NCBI GenBank assembly: GCA_001599815.1
Contig: BCIA01000002.1
Span: 1,309,831 to 1,373,830, forward strand
Length of the DNA stretch: 64,000 nt
Direction: 5' to 3'
Origin: Furcasterigmium furcatum
Taxonomy: Eukaryota > Ascomycota > Sordariomycetes > Glomerellales > Plectosphaerellaceae
This document shows, one piece after another, positions 20,848-32,291 of this stretch; positions within the stretch are counted from its first letter, which is position 1, and each line of letters begins with the position of its first letter. The notes below the pieces were generated by a model. The model did no database searches and was not told the origin of the DNA. It saw only the letters and a list, made by a program, of their open reading frames with translations. The translations under genes were made by a program, and so were the position numbers.

Positions 20848-22879
20848 ATGCCCGGCAGCTCCCGCGCGATGGACAACAACGGCGTCAAGCGCAAAGACAC
20901 AACAAAGGGCCCGCCCCTCCGCATCCTGTCGCTGGGTATGTACCCCCAAACCTTTCGAATCAAATATTCCCCCAGACATGGCTGACCAGCGCTACTACAG
21001 ATGGCGGAGGTGTGCGCGGCTACTCCATGCTCATTATCATCCAGGAGCTTATGCACCGCGTCTACGTCGAAACCGAAGGCACCGCCCCGCGACGACACCA
21101 GATCCCGAAGCCCTGCGAACACTTCGACCTCATCATTGGCACAGGAACCGGCGGCCTGATTGCCCTCATGCTGGGCCGCCTGCGCCTCGACCTCGAAACA
21201 TGCAAGGAACTTTATGTGCGATTGACGCGCATGGTCTTCGAGACGGACAAGACCATCGCCGGCATCCCTTACCGATCTACGCTCTTCAAGGCCTCGAGGC
21301 TCGAGGCTGCCATCAAAGAGGCCATTGCCGAACATACCGTCTTTGAAGGAGAGGGAAACGACGGAGACTCGGACCTGATGAGCCCCCTGAGTGCTGCGAC
21401 ACAACACTCCAGCGCCCCTCGACGCCATTCAAGCAACGCAAGTACCCTGAGCTTCAGCGCACGTAGTCCGCAGGCGCAATTTGCCCAGACGCGAGGGTTC
21501 AACTCGCGGTACGGAAACCCCAATGCTCGCCTCTACGATCAGAGAGAGAACAGAACCAAGACGTACGTCATAAGGCCCAGAATTCACCACTAACAAAAAA
21601 GCTAATGTGCAACAGGGCGGTGCTCGCCATGTACAAGGGCGCGGGCAAAGGCAGCCCTCCGATTGTGCTGCGGTCGTACGACTCACGGAGGGAGCCTCCT
21701 CCCGAGTTTGAATGCAAGATCTGGGAGGCCGGTAGGGCCACTTGCGCCATTGGTCTGGCGTTCAAGCCTATCCAGATTGGACAGTCAGTATTCCACGATG
21801 ATGGTGCTGGGCCGTTCAACCCTTCACCCGAGGCTCTTGATGAGGCCGTGGTCAACGAATGGCCTGGTCGGGACATCGGCGTATTTATCAGCGTAGGCAC
21901 GGGCAGGCGGCCCAGGGGAACTGATTCCAACCAGCAGCTGTGGTACGAAGGTCTGCTGGGCGAGTTCGGGGAAGCGAGACGGCGGCTCATTGCCAAGATT
22001 GAGAACTGCGAGACGATCCATCAGCGGATGATGAGCGACCTCTTACCCAAACGGGGCGTCAACATCGAAAACTACTACCGATTCAACGTCGAGATGGGCG
22101 TGGGAGAGTTCGGCATGAATGAGTGGCACCGCCTCGCGGACATCAGCAGCGGCACGCGGCAGTATCTCAGGAGAGAGGCGGAGCAAAAGATGATTCAGGG
22201 CGCGACCGCAAAGCTGGCCAAGGTTCACCTCGCACATCGACGAATGGAGGCGTTGCCCAACGTCCCCGAGTACATACAGCTCAACAACAGCAACACATTT
22301 GAGCCGTTCGCGGTGGAGCTCCCCGGCGACGTACCCAGCATCTCCATGATGCCGCCGCCCCCTGGGCCTCGGTCGCCTCCTAGCAGACGGTCCTATGAAT
22401 CTGGAGCGGAGGATATCCACCTGCGCAGCCCGATAAGCCCGTCTCCGAGAAGCTCCAACGATCGCATGCATCAGTCAGCCCCTTCGTCCGGTTACAACAC
22501 ACCGCCGCCACGCCCATCGCAAGCGCCGCCTCCTCCTCCTCCCCCTGGGGCTGGCGACGACGATCTGGTAGTGAGTGCGATCACTCCGTCACAGTACCGA
22601 ACGGCCGCAGGCTCGGACAAGATTGCTATTACGAGCTCAGACGAGCATTCGCGGTGGCAGAACGGGCACCACCAGACTCCGCCACCACAGCACCAGCAGC
22701 AATACCAAGCGCCGGCGCGTATCCCGCCGCCGTTGCCGCCCAAGACGCCCCTCCCAGAGCACCAGGCGTCTTACAGCCGCCCGGCGGCGCCCAGCAACCC
22801 GAGTCCCCTGCCGTACCCGCTCGATGACGAGCCACCGCCAGTCAACATGGCAAGGAAGCCCGACTACCGCGGACGGTAG
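20848..22879 (+). CDS. Patatin-like protein with Gly in place of the catalytic Ser
   Basis: Exons 20848-20935, 21001-21562 and 21616-22879 give 637 residues. The patatin fold is clear: oxyanion loop DGGGVRG (30-36), nucleophile elbow GTGTGG (canonical GTSTGG; residue 78 is Gly) and DGAG with Asp279. After the domain, the last 180 residues are Pro/Gln/Ser-rich (PPPPPPP runs), likely disordered and SH3/WW-binding-like. Patatins hydrolyse acyl chains of phospholipids through a Ser-Asp dyad. Without Ser this one should not act as a classic acyl hydrolase and may be a lipid-binding or regulatory pseudoenzyme. No signal peptide or TM segment is seen. Confidence 0.9.
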
Positions 22880-24809
22880 ACACGTGGCTGCGCTGCAGGG
22901 AGAGATTCTATATGAGGAACACTATGCATGAGGAAACGGGAGAGAATGTGATAGGAGGCACGATATCTAATTTAGGATACCCAGAGCAAGCCATGCTCGT
23001 CACGACAGGAAAGCCTACTGGGGTTGGAATGCGCACATCTGGCGTTTTCGGGAGGCTGCTTTATTTTCGTTCAAGCACAGATACCAATTATAGCAATTCA
23101 GGTGGTGGGATAGTATGCCACGATTTCTCGTACGAAAGAAAGATACCCAAGCAAGCCAAGTTTGTGATCCCGTAGCCGCCAAACACGGGCGCGATGTCTT
23201 GCCAATATCTAGTTTGTCTGCCTGTCGAGCATCGAGAGATCTGTCTATGGCCGCGGTGATTGGACACCAAGCGACGCCGTGGTGGTGGAACGGATCGTGG
23301 CGGTGCTTTCGGGGTTCGAGGAGATCTTGGCAACGGCTGAAGAGTTGGCAGAGTCTCTGCGAGATAGCCTTCCCAAGGTGCTGGGCTGTGTTGGGTCTAT
23401 CTTGGGGGCGAAGGGGCACCGGGTCGGTCACAGGTGAATCCAGACCGTCGGGAGCGTTTGTGGGGCGGTCCAATACGTCACAAGCACTGAAGACAGGCCG
23501 CCAAGGCCACTGCCGTGGATGCCTACGGGGGCATGGGCCACGAGCTTAATTTCACCGTTTACACCACCACTCAAACGTGCATCGCGGGCGTAACGGAGGC
23601 CCGGGCTGGCGACTCCTCGACGCCCGCCCCCGGGACCTCGGTATCCTGCAAATCGTGGACGAATACCTGCTGATGGGGGGCCTGCACTGCATTGCATGGC
23701 AGGACGCCGCCTCCGGTCGCCGGGTTTGTGTGCCGTCAGCCCTACGGGCCGGGGCTTACAGGTTCTGTTCTGCCGTCGAGGAGAAGGAAGGGGGTGGTGG
23801 TGCCCTGGGCCCTGGCCCTCCGTTCTGTCATATTTTCGGCAAGGGCGAGACGCCTGGCAGCTCCAGATTGGCCCTGGCTTCGAAGAATCAAACCCCTCAC
23901 GACGGCTTCATCCGATGCGGCCCAGTGTCGTTCCCCTGGCAAATCCATCTCGGCCCCCCCTCCTACACCTGCAGGCAGACCGGCGGGCAGGCAGACGTGA
24001 AAGCAAAACGACGGGAAGCAAGCCCTGTCGACGAACGGAAGATGCCGTCAAATGTTGAGAGGAGACGCCATGTCTTGAACGACGACCCGGGCTGCCTCCA
24101 TTGGAAGGCTGCCACGAGACTAAGGCCGCCTGTTGCTTTTCTGGTTCAGAGGCTGACTGGCTGTCCGCGATGGCGGGCTTGCGTCGCGTGGTCCACGGCC
24201 ACCGGTCCCCGTATCTTGGTCGACTGACGAGACCGACTGCCAGACGGAGTCACGGCCGATCGTGGTGCAGCATGGGTAGTGCCGCGACTATTGCCTGTGC
24301 TATAGCCTATACCCCTCTCCGTCAAGCGGCCCTCGTTGACTCCTCGCGAAATACGTAAACTCAATCCCCGTCCCCAGGCCGTCTGGTTGGCTGCTTTCCC
24401 GCAGCTCAGGACATCGCCGCAGTCTCACCCCGTCCACCGTCCACCGTACCCTACCGGCACTTGTGGTGGTGGCTGAATCCTGTCCACGCCATGCCCCCCT
24501 GGGCCCTATCCCGAAGACTTGCAGGAAGCTTTGGCCAGGCTCGTGCGTCGCGATGCCCTCCCGGGAGATGCATGTTCTCTCCTTTATAACTTCAGCCCTA
24601 TGGCCGGCCCGTTGGAAGGCCCAACACGCATTTGGATGGAGGCTCGCCACGCCAGACAGAGACAGACACAGCTGTACATACGCACGCACACTTTCAGCTG
24701 TCCCGCGGTTGCGCTTGTAGGGTGAGGTAGTTATGCGCGAGGCTGTCTTAGCGGACTGGCCCATCGGCTTCCTTCATTCAGCGCTGGTTCCATATCCCAC
24801 CGACACACC
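22880..24809. other. 1.9-kb spacer upstream of the Zn2Cys6 gene
   Basis: No supportable gene. Frames up to about 216 codons occur but lack family features. A TTTATAA lies at 24583-24589. Confidence 0.45.
24583..24589 (+). promoter_or_regulatory. TATA-like element
   Basis: TTTATAA, 221 bases upstream of the Zn2Cys6 start codon; a plausible core promoter, judged on motif and distance only. Confidence 0.3.
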
Positions 24810-27577
24810 ATGTCCGAGGGCACAGATCGGTCGTCCTCCCGGGCCACCTTGCGTGCCGAGCGGACGACGACCTCTTGCGGAGAATGTCGCCGGCGCAAGC
24901 AAAAGGTACGTTCACCACCGGCATAGAAAGAGAGAGTCTCCCGTCCCAGTCGCAACGCCAAGCTTGGGATATTGGGGGGGGGCGGTCCCTGCTGTCGTGC
25001 AAACCCATGCAGGGGGCGAGATCAAATTCTGATGAGTGCTGACCAGGAGGCTGTAGTGTGACCAGAGACAGCCCTGCGGCAACTGTGCGCGGCGATTTCC
25101 TCAGCCTCCATGCGAGTACAGATCTGCCAGGTGTGTAGACGGGAACCTTTCCATCCCATGACGATCATTGATCCCCATCGCTGACCAGCGCCAGACGAAC
25201 ACCAACTCCCACGCCGCCCGTGATCCCAACATTCGACGTCTCCGTGCATCTCGACCAGTTCCTCGAGCAGCCCATCCCGGGCACCTACGATGCTCTCCTC
25301 GACGCGCCTCAGCCGCCGTGGGCGAAACGCTCCGGCGGAGAGGTCGTGCGATGGTCCGGCGTCGACCTGACCACCACATATCCTACCACCGCTCCGAGCC
25401 TGGCCTGGGGACAAGGCAACGATGGCCGTTTCGCGCATGGCGCCGCGGCCGAGAGCACCCCCCGCGTCTGCGACAAGAACTGCAAGCAGCACTCGGCCGC
25501 CATCCACGACGCCCTCAAGCTGCTCGTCCACCACTACTCCATCCCCGACAGGTTCCTGGGAGAGCGCTTCGACGGCCTATGGAACCCCTCCAACATCAGA
25601 GACCTCCTCGCCTGGAACGTCAGGCCGGCCACGGGCATCCCCTGGCCGGTCGGCGGCCCCCTCCAGGACCTCCGCAACCTGCCCATGGCCCCGACCCGAC
25701 CCAACGGCGAACTCCTCCGGATCTGTCAGCAGCACTCTCACGCACCGTTCCCCATCCTGAGCGTCGCTGACTTGCTGCGAACAGACCTGAAACTGCTCTG
25801 CCGCTTCAAGGCCTCGCTGGACGGGAACCCGGACCCCAACAGCCCCTTCCTGAAGCACTACGTCCCCCAATGCGTCCAGGACCCCATGCTGCTGCAGATC
25901 ATCCTCTACACCTCGGCCTGCTTCCTGAACGAGACGGGTCACGTCCCGCGGACCGTCATGATGGCGCACAAGGGCGAGTCCATCAGGATGCTCAACGAGC
26001 ACCTGCGCTCCGACGTGCGCCAGACGAGCGACTCGGCCATCGCGGGCGTGGTCCAGCTCATCGTGGACGAGTGGTACTGGGGCGAGACCCAGGACCTCAG
26101 GGCGCACCTCAGGGGTCTGCGCGAGATGATCCGCCTGCGAGGGGGGTTCTCGCAGCTGGGCATGAGCGGGTTCCTCGCGAAGAACGCCATCACGTATGTT
26201 TCTCACTCACCGGCCCGGCGCCCATCTGATCTATCTCTCGCGAGAGAGAGGTTCTGGGCCCCCGGCCCGGCCTGATCAAGAACATCAGATCAAGAGCTGA
26301 CACTTTGCAAACGCAGTCACGACATGGCGATCGCTCTAGCACACGAAACGGAGCCTTTCCTCCAGAACGGGGCCGAGTTCGACTTCACCGACCCCGTCTC
26401 CGTCCCCTTCAAGATCGCCCACAACACCCCGTTCGTCCGGCACCTGCCGTCCTTCGCCGACTGCGGACGCTCGCTGGGCCTGCACCCCGCGACGGCCACC
26501 ATACTCGACGACATGCGCTTCCTCTTCAATGCGGTGCTCACGCTCCCCCCAGACCCGACGCCCCAACAGCTGCAGAAGGTCCAGACCACGTGCGAATGGG
26601 TGCACAACCGTCTACTGGCGCTCGACCCCATCTCCCCAGAGTCTCGCCAGGCCTCGCCACGCCCATCGCCCCCCCAGGCCGCGGACGACGTGCACGACAG
26701 CCGCACCGGGCTAGAAGAGCCTGGCCGCCTCGCCCCGGGGAAGCGTCGCCAGAGCACCTCCCCCCGCCGCCCGTCCCCCGCGGGGTCCCAGCACAGACGC
26801 GACAGCAGCAGCGATGCTGGAACCAGGCTGAGGAGGAAGAACCCCTCCCCCTCCTCCCCCTCCCCCAGCGGCGCGACGAGGGCGGGCTTGTCGCCGAGCG
26901 GCACGCTGGGTCCGGGACGGCGCACTCCATCCCCCGCAGACGGCGGCAACAGCAGCACCAGCGCCAGCGGAGGCGGGGCAGGGGAATCGACGACGACCGA
27001 CGATCGGCGCCCCGACCACCTGTACCAGGTCGTGCGCCACGCCGCGCTGGTATATTCGCGGGCGATCATGACACGCACGCCGATCGGCTCGACGTGCGCG
27101 CCCGGCGAGTTCCTGGCCATCTGGACGACCATGTGGCGCGTGCCCCTGGCGTCGTGGAAGGCGGCCAACGGGGTCTTCTGCTGGGCGGTCCTGGCGATCG
27201 CGCCATGCTGCCACGGGACGGCGCACGCGCGGTTCGTCAAGAGCATGCTCATCATCTCCGTCCTCGGCCTCGGCATGGACAACTGGGCCGTGGCGCTCGA
27301 GGCCGCACGGGCTGGCCTGCGGGTGCAGCGGTGGTTGAGTCAGAGGCGCGGAGGCGGTGGTGCTTCTACGCCCTCTCCTCCTGCTACCGCTGCTGCCGCC
27401 GCTTCCGTTGGGTCTTCCCGGGAAGGCGGGGGCGGTGGAGGAGGAGGAGAGCGACGTGCCCCGGACGAGGAGGGGGTCGTCCTAGAGGCAAGCCACGGGC
27501 CGGAAGATCAGGGCCCGGGGGGCATCGGGGGCGGCGAGGCGGTCGAGAAGCACGGATATCACCAACCGGACTGGTGA
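24810..27577 (+). CDS. Zn2Cys6 fungal transcription factor
   Basis: Exons 24810-24905, 25057-25130, 25189-26193 and 26317-27577 give 811 residues. Splicing exons 1 and 2 assembles a complete binuclear cluster (CGECRRRKQKC then DQRQPC, GNC, eight residues, C) at about residues 23-52. It is followed by a short basic/Pro linker and a long alpha-helical fungal regulatory region of the DUF3468/Fungal_trans_2 kind (LYTSACFLNETG, RLRGGFSQLG, then HDMAIALAHETEPF). A Ser/Pro/Arg-rich insert (about 26640-27000) interrupts the regulatory part, and the C-terminus is Gly/Glu-rich. The first intron, 151 nt, is the longest in the window. Target genes are unknown; no enzyme gene adjoins it to suggest a pathway. 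Confidence 0.9.
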
Positions 27578-30500
27578 CCGGGACGACGAGCGTCAGAGGA
27601 GAGGTGACGAGAGCACTTGGACGACACCGTTGGGATCCGCGTCGTTAGTTTGACACAAGCAACGCCCGCGGCGCTTGGAAGGGGGTGTGTATGTGTCGTC
27701 CAGTCACCGCATGATACCTCCCGCGGGAAGGAAGGGGAAACACAGTCATCAGAGACGAGACAAAAGGCGCGACGCCGTTGCTGCGAGTCGCAGAGAGGCG
27801 GCTGGGCCGCCGTAAAGGGAAAGCAGGTCGTTGGGCCGGCCGCAGACAGGTACAGATGGTAGTCAGTATCTCTGGTAGGGAGGTGTGGCAGAGGGATTGG
27901 CAGGTCCAGCCCGGCCACTGTCACGAGTAATGACTTTTAGGTGATCATCGTCCTCACTCAGGGGTGGAGGGCGGAAGAGGCCAGCGGAATTTCCGTGGAT
28001 TTCCGGGAAGGGCGCGGGATCGAGGGCTGATGGAGGGGAGGGACCCTGAAAATGCATTGCATTGCACATGGCAGCGAGCCAGCGAGCGTTGTGCCTGAGG
28101 CACTGATCAACGAAGGTTCATCACTGATTGACTCGAGAAAGCCCCCCTCCCAGTGATCAAGCGGTGAGTGAGAGGTGAGAGACATATTGGAGGTACTTGC
28201 GGACTCACTCCTGGGACGTTGGGATATCGCACATTGCTGGGAGCACTAGCGAGTGACGGAGTGTCGTACCTCTCGAAAAGGAGGTCAGACGCAGGGCCAA
28301 TCATCGGCCGGCGAGGCATCCGGCAAACTCGCGCCAGGCGGGTGCCCTCTTAGCCGGGGGAGACTCAAGCGGTGTTGGTTGGGAATTGGGCTGTTCGGAG
28401 GGTGTTTGGGCCCCGTTCGGACTTACAAGCAGAACCCCTGCGCGATCGCCAAGAAAAGACCCATTGTTTGAAATCTTTCTAGAAGGATGCTTCATCGGCA
28501 CAGTCGAACTCTAAATACTGGGGTTCAGTCAATGCTGGGGAGTGGAGTTCCAGTGATTTAGTGCACTCTCCATGTCTGCAGCAGCACTTGCAGCAGTGGT
28601 GGCCAGCCATCTGCCCACCAAAACGCTTTGATATTAGCGGGCACAGAGACACACATCAGCCGTCTGCTGAGGTGAGGCACTGATCCCAAGGAAAACGCCG
28701 TGCAGTGCTGATCGGCCAGGTCTTATTAGGGAAGGCTGGTTCTCAAGGGCATCGTTCTCGGGCACCTCGCCGAGGTGGCTGGCTTCAAGGCATCGACTCC
28801 AGGGCATCAGCAGGACTCATCGGCCGTGTTTCAACCCAGGCTTGCGCCTCTTTGGAAAGGGAAATGCCGATCCGGTGATAACAGCGCGCGCACACCCACA
28901 TGCGACGAAGTGGTGTGATGGCCACGTTTTTCTGCACTTGCATCCGGTCTTCTGCGACGACGACCTGCCAAGTAGCCGCTACTCGCCATCGCGCGAAGGG
29001 CGGATGAGCAGGAGTATCTGGTACGCGAGATGGGAGGCAAACCGGGGTGTCAAACGGGCCATGCGAAGCAGTCGAACGGCTCCCGAAAGACCATCGAGAA
29101 GGGAGGGGATCTGGGATGGCAAATATTGGACACTATCGGCCCCCGGTAGTGATGACTCGTGCAGCACGTGGACGCGGAGCGCCAAAATAGGGGCACGTCA
29201 GGTCTGTGGCAATCAGTCACTCCTATGTGATGCTGGGCCAATCCCTCGTGTTCCGGGGGCCGGACCATCGAGGCCGTTCTGCACTATAGCTGTTGAATGC
29301 CGGCTGTGCGTGATGGCACTGTGAGACGTCCCCGGATCGTCTGGAATCGAGATCCCACTGCAGACGAATGACAGGCGTTGCGCAGCGTCGTTTTTGGCTT
29401 TAGTATACGCACTGGGAGGATGCCGATGATGCCTGGCGTTGAAAGTCTAACGACGGAGCTGAGAGTTTGGGTGGCGGCATCGATGAGGGTTACCGGCGTC
29501 GAACGCTGATAGAGCCGGCACCAACGGCCTGGAGTGCTGATAGGTTCATCTGGATGTCTTGCTTCTCGAAGCTCTGATCGAAGCTTTGGAAGCTTTTCGA
29601 AGCATTCTAGAAGGACTCTAATGTGTCAGTTCGATGCAAATGGAGGGAGGTCAGCGCTGATCTCGAGACATTTATGCGCCTTATGCGCTGGGCTGGAGAT
29701 ATGCTGATCTGATCCCACGGGAGGCTGGTCCGAGAAGAGGGCTGATCGCCATTCTCAAAGCGGAACTCTGGCTTCTGAAAAGACAGAGGGCGCCTCTCGC
29801 TTCTGCTGGCCAGTTCTAGCATCCGTTGCACCGAAGGCCGAGCAAAACATGTTGGGATGCAAGAGCGCGGATGCATGTTGTGAAGCCAGTGAAGCATCCT
29901 AATGCACTCGGGGCGTGTTCGAGTTGCTTGACTGGTGAAGCCCTGGCGAGCCAAGAACCCATGGCTTTGGTGTGTCTCAACCCGAACCCGAGCTGGAGGC
30001 GCATGATCGTCCATGGGTCGAAGCGGCCAGCGGCTGGTCGGCTGGGTCGGCTGATCCCTCCTCCCCAGAAGCAACGCGCGCAGAAGGACAAACAAGTTTG
30101 GGAGCTCCCACTGCCGTGTCTCACTCTGTCCCCCTCCCAAGCTTGTTGCGAATAGTCGCTCCAAGGTGGCGCCAGCTGGAAACTTTCTAGTGCCCGCGGA
30201 ACTATCTTCATCAGAGTTCTTCCTTGCGGGCTTCTGGTGGTGGTTTGCGTTTTCATCCATCAACCCTCCCCCCCTTTTGGGCCAAGCCCCTTCCTTGGTG
30301 GATAAGGGGTGTCAGACTGGGATGAGACCCCTGCGTCTGAGAAGTGACCCCCCAGATTGACCCCCTTCTGCTGCACGTCTCCGTCATCATATGTAGTAAT
30401 AATGTGATGGCGACTCTCCCCGAGCGCCCTGCACCCTGTCGGCGCTAAATTTGAGGGCATCGGATTTATAATTTTGCTGTGAACAGAATCAATTCTCGCA

Positions 30501-31273
30501 TATGACCGAAATTGGGTGCGGACGAGGCATGGACCCCTTGATCCAAAGTCTGAGATGTCGATGATCTCACAAGAATCACAGCGGATCCATGTCTGAATAC
30601 CCGTCGCAGTCTGCTTCAATATGTCGATCCCGTCGCTTTCTGGAAAGAAACAAGCATGATTTCCCCAGGGAAGCCGGTGAGGTGCATGATGGAAGACCTG
30701 TTGCTGGTTCGAGGAGGATCTGATAATGCCGACTTTACTCCGTCCCGTCATCGCTAGAACAGGGCTGGAAGCTCGAGGAGGCCGCCACAGCTGCGCCGCA
30801 AGGGGAGCAAATCGGTCTTTGACAACTGTGGCGACGGTGATAACCAAGGGTGAGACTGTGGTTGGCCGACCGGCAGTCCACAACGGGATCGGGACCGAGA
30901 AAGGCTTAGATCTCAACAGGGCCTTCTCGGGCTGTCCAGAGCTAATCGCGGCAATTCGATGGAGGTGTCAAGTGCGTCTCGTCGGCAAACGCCAGCCTGA
31001 TCCACGCAGGAATTGTCTGCCCCTGCCTCGGCGTTAATGCTGCACGGGGCATTACGAGCATGTTTGTCAAAAGTCGGCGACTCCGATTGATTTGCAGATG
31101 CCTTGGACCGCACCCCGACTGGTGGCAACGGGACGTGCACACGGAGGACGCGGTACGGTCACGCCCTGCATTGTTGTACAGTATGCACATCGCTTGTTGG
31201 CAGTCGGAGAAGCAACAACCAGCAGCGGCTCGCAGTAGCTTCGGTTTTCGCCTCGACCTGGCGGCGGGCCGCG
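27578..31273. other. 3.7-kb gene-free spacer
   Basis: Between the 3' ends of the Zn2Cys6 gene (+) and the thioesterase (-). It contains several 200-codon frames (for example 29607-30263 and 30260-30916 on the minus strand) that look like chance. There is no transposase, reverse transcriptase or terminal repeat that I can identify. Confidence 0.45.
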
Positions 31274-31895
31274 CTATAGCTTGCTGGTAGCATCATTGCC
31301 ATGGTTTCTGACAAGGATGCGCTCCAACCCTTGGCGCATCTCAGTGTCCATCCCTGACGCGGCAGGACGCCCAGTGGACCTCTCAACGAAGACGTGGACG
31401 AACTCGCCAACCGCTCTCACCGACTCGACACCCTTCTCGAAGAGCCCGATCTCATATGTGACGCTTGTCTTGCCGAGCTTGTTGACCCGGAGCGCCAGCT
31501 CAGCAACCGCAGGGAACGAGATGGACGCGAAATAGTCCGAGTGCGAGTGCACCACGACGCCGTGCTGTGGAGATGATGCAGGTTTCAGACCGCAATTCTC
31601 GATCAAGTAGGTGTTGACGACTGAATCATATCTTTTTTGCATGTCTCGTCAGTGCTGTCGATGAGCTGCATCTGGCGCCGGGGCGGGAGTCTCACAGGAA
31701 ATTGTAGATGGAGTTGTTCATGTGCTGGTACATGTCATTATCTGACCTATCAGAAGCGTCAGTCAGTCAACGGAAAGCCTGACTCAGAGAGCCTGACTCG
31801 GAGAGGTTGTTCCGAAGGATATCATACCATCTTGTTCGGTATTCCAGGACGAAGGGATAGTCTGCCCTCTGGCGTCGCTTCAAGTCTTGGGACAT
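31274..31895 (-). CDS. Hotdog-fold acyl-CoA thioesterase-like protein
   Basis: Exons 31895-31828, 31746-31696 and 31631-31274 give 158 residues, typical of the 4-hydroxybenzoyl-CoA thioesterase/YbgC type. Splicing creates the active-site-like segment RTRWSDNDMYQHMNNS, where the Asp near WSDND is the usual catalytic residue. NFLYDSVVNTYL and HSHSDYFASISFP then form the hotdog core, with KTSVTYEIGLFEKG and a conserved FVHVFVERSTGRP after it. It should hydrolyse acyl-CoA thioesters; the chain is unknown. No targeting signal is obvious from this start; an extra 5' exon cannot be excluded because GTATGT overlaps the start. It shares a 396-base divergent promoter with the pseudouridine synthase. 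Confidence 0.88.
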
Positions 31896-32291
31896 ACCCA
31901 TTGTCTGGTGTTTGATCGGGGGCGCTAGATCTGCAATGGTCCAGAAGTGACTCCAATCTCAAAACAACAAGCTGTCTGCAATGAATAGGAAGCAGCTCTG
32001 GGGTCACCGTGAGTGTGTCTTCTTGGGCAGGGAGAGGGTTGGAGTTGAGTTGGGCGCTCCTCACATTTGCCGAGGTCGCTGGGTGCTCCACCCAGTTCTC
32101 ACCGGGGTGGGCAGTCAGTCCAGTGTCGCTCCTGCCATCGCAGGTCGAGCTTATCTTATCGGACCTCGAATTCTGCCAGCGTCCACCGCCGTAAATTTTC
32201 CACTGTTGGGTATCTCGTCTCATATGATCAGTCACATGAGTCTTGGGCCATCATCACGACCGACGAACAGCATTCCAACGAAAGGCCGCAA
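31896..32291. promoter_or_regulatory. Divergent promoter of thioesterase and pseudouridine synthase
   Basis: 396 bases between opposite start codons. The frame of the synthase is open upstream through this interval but lacks coding character. No clear TATA or known factor site stands out. Confidence 0.5.

Noticed and set aside
26305..27648. 447-codon plus-strand frame overlapping the last Zn2Cys6 exon
   Set aside because: Arg/Pro-rich shadow; the DUF3468-like frame ending at 27577 is in splice register with the upstream exons.
29607..30916. Two adjoining 218-codon minus-strand frames
   Set aside because: They touch but are not joined by splice signals, and neither shows hydrophobic core pattern or motifs.
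27578..31273. Decayed transposon or RIP-mutated repeat
   Set aside because: Not AT-rich, no TpA excess visible by eye, and no transposase or reverse-transcriptase fragments in the six frames.
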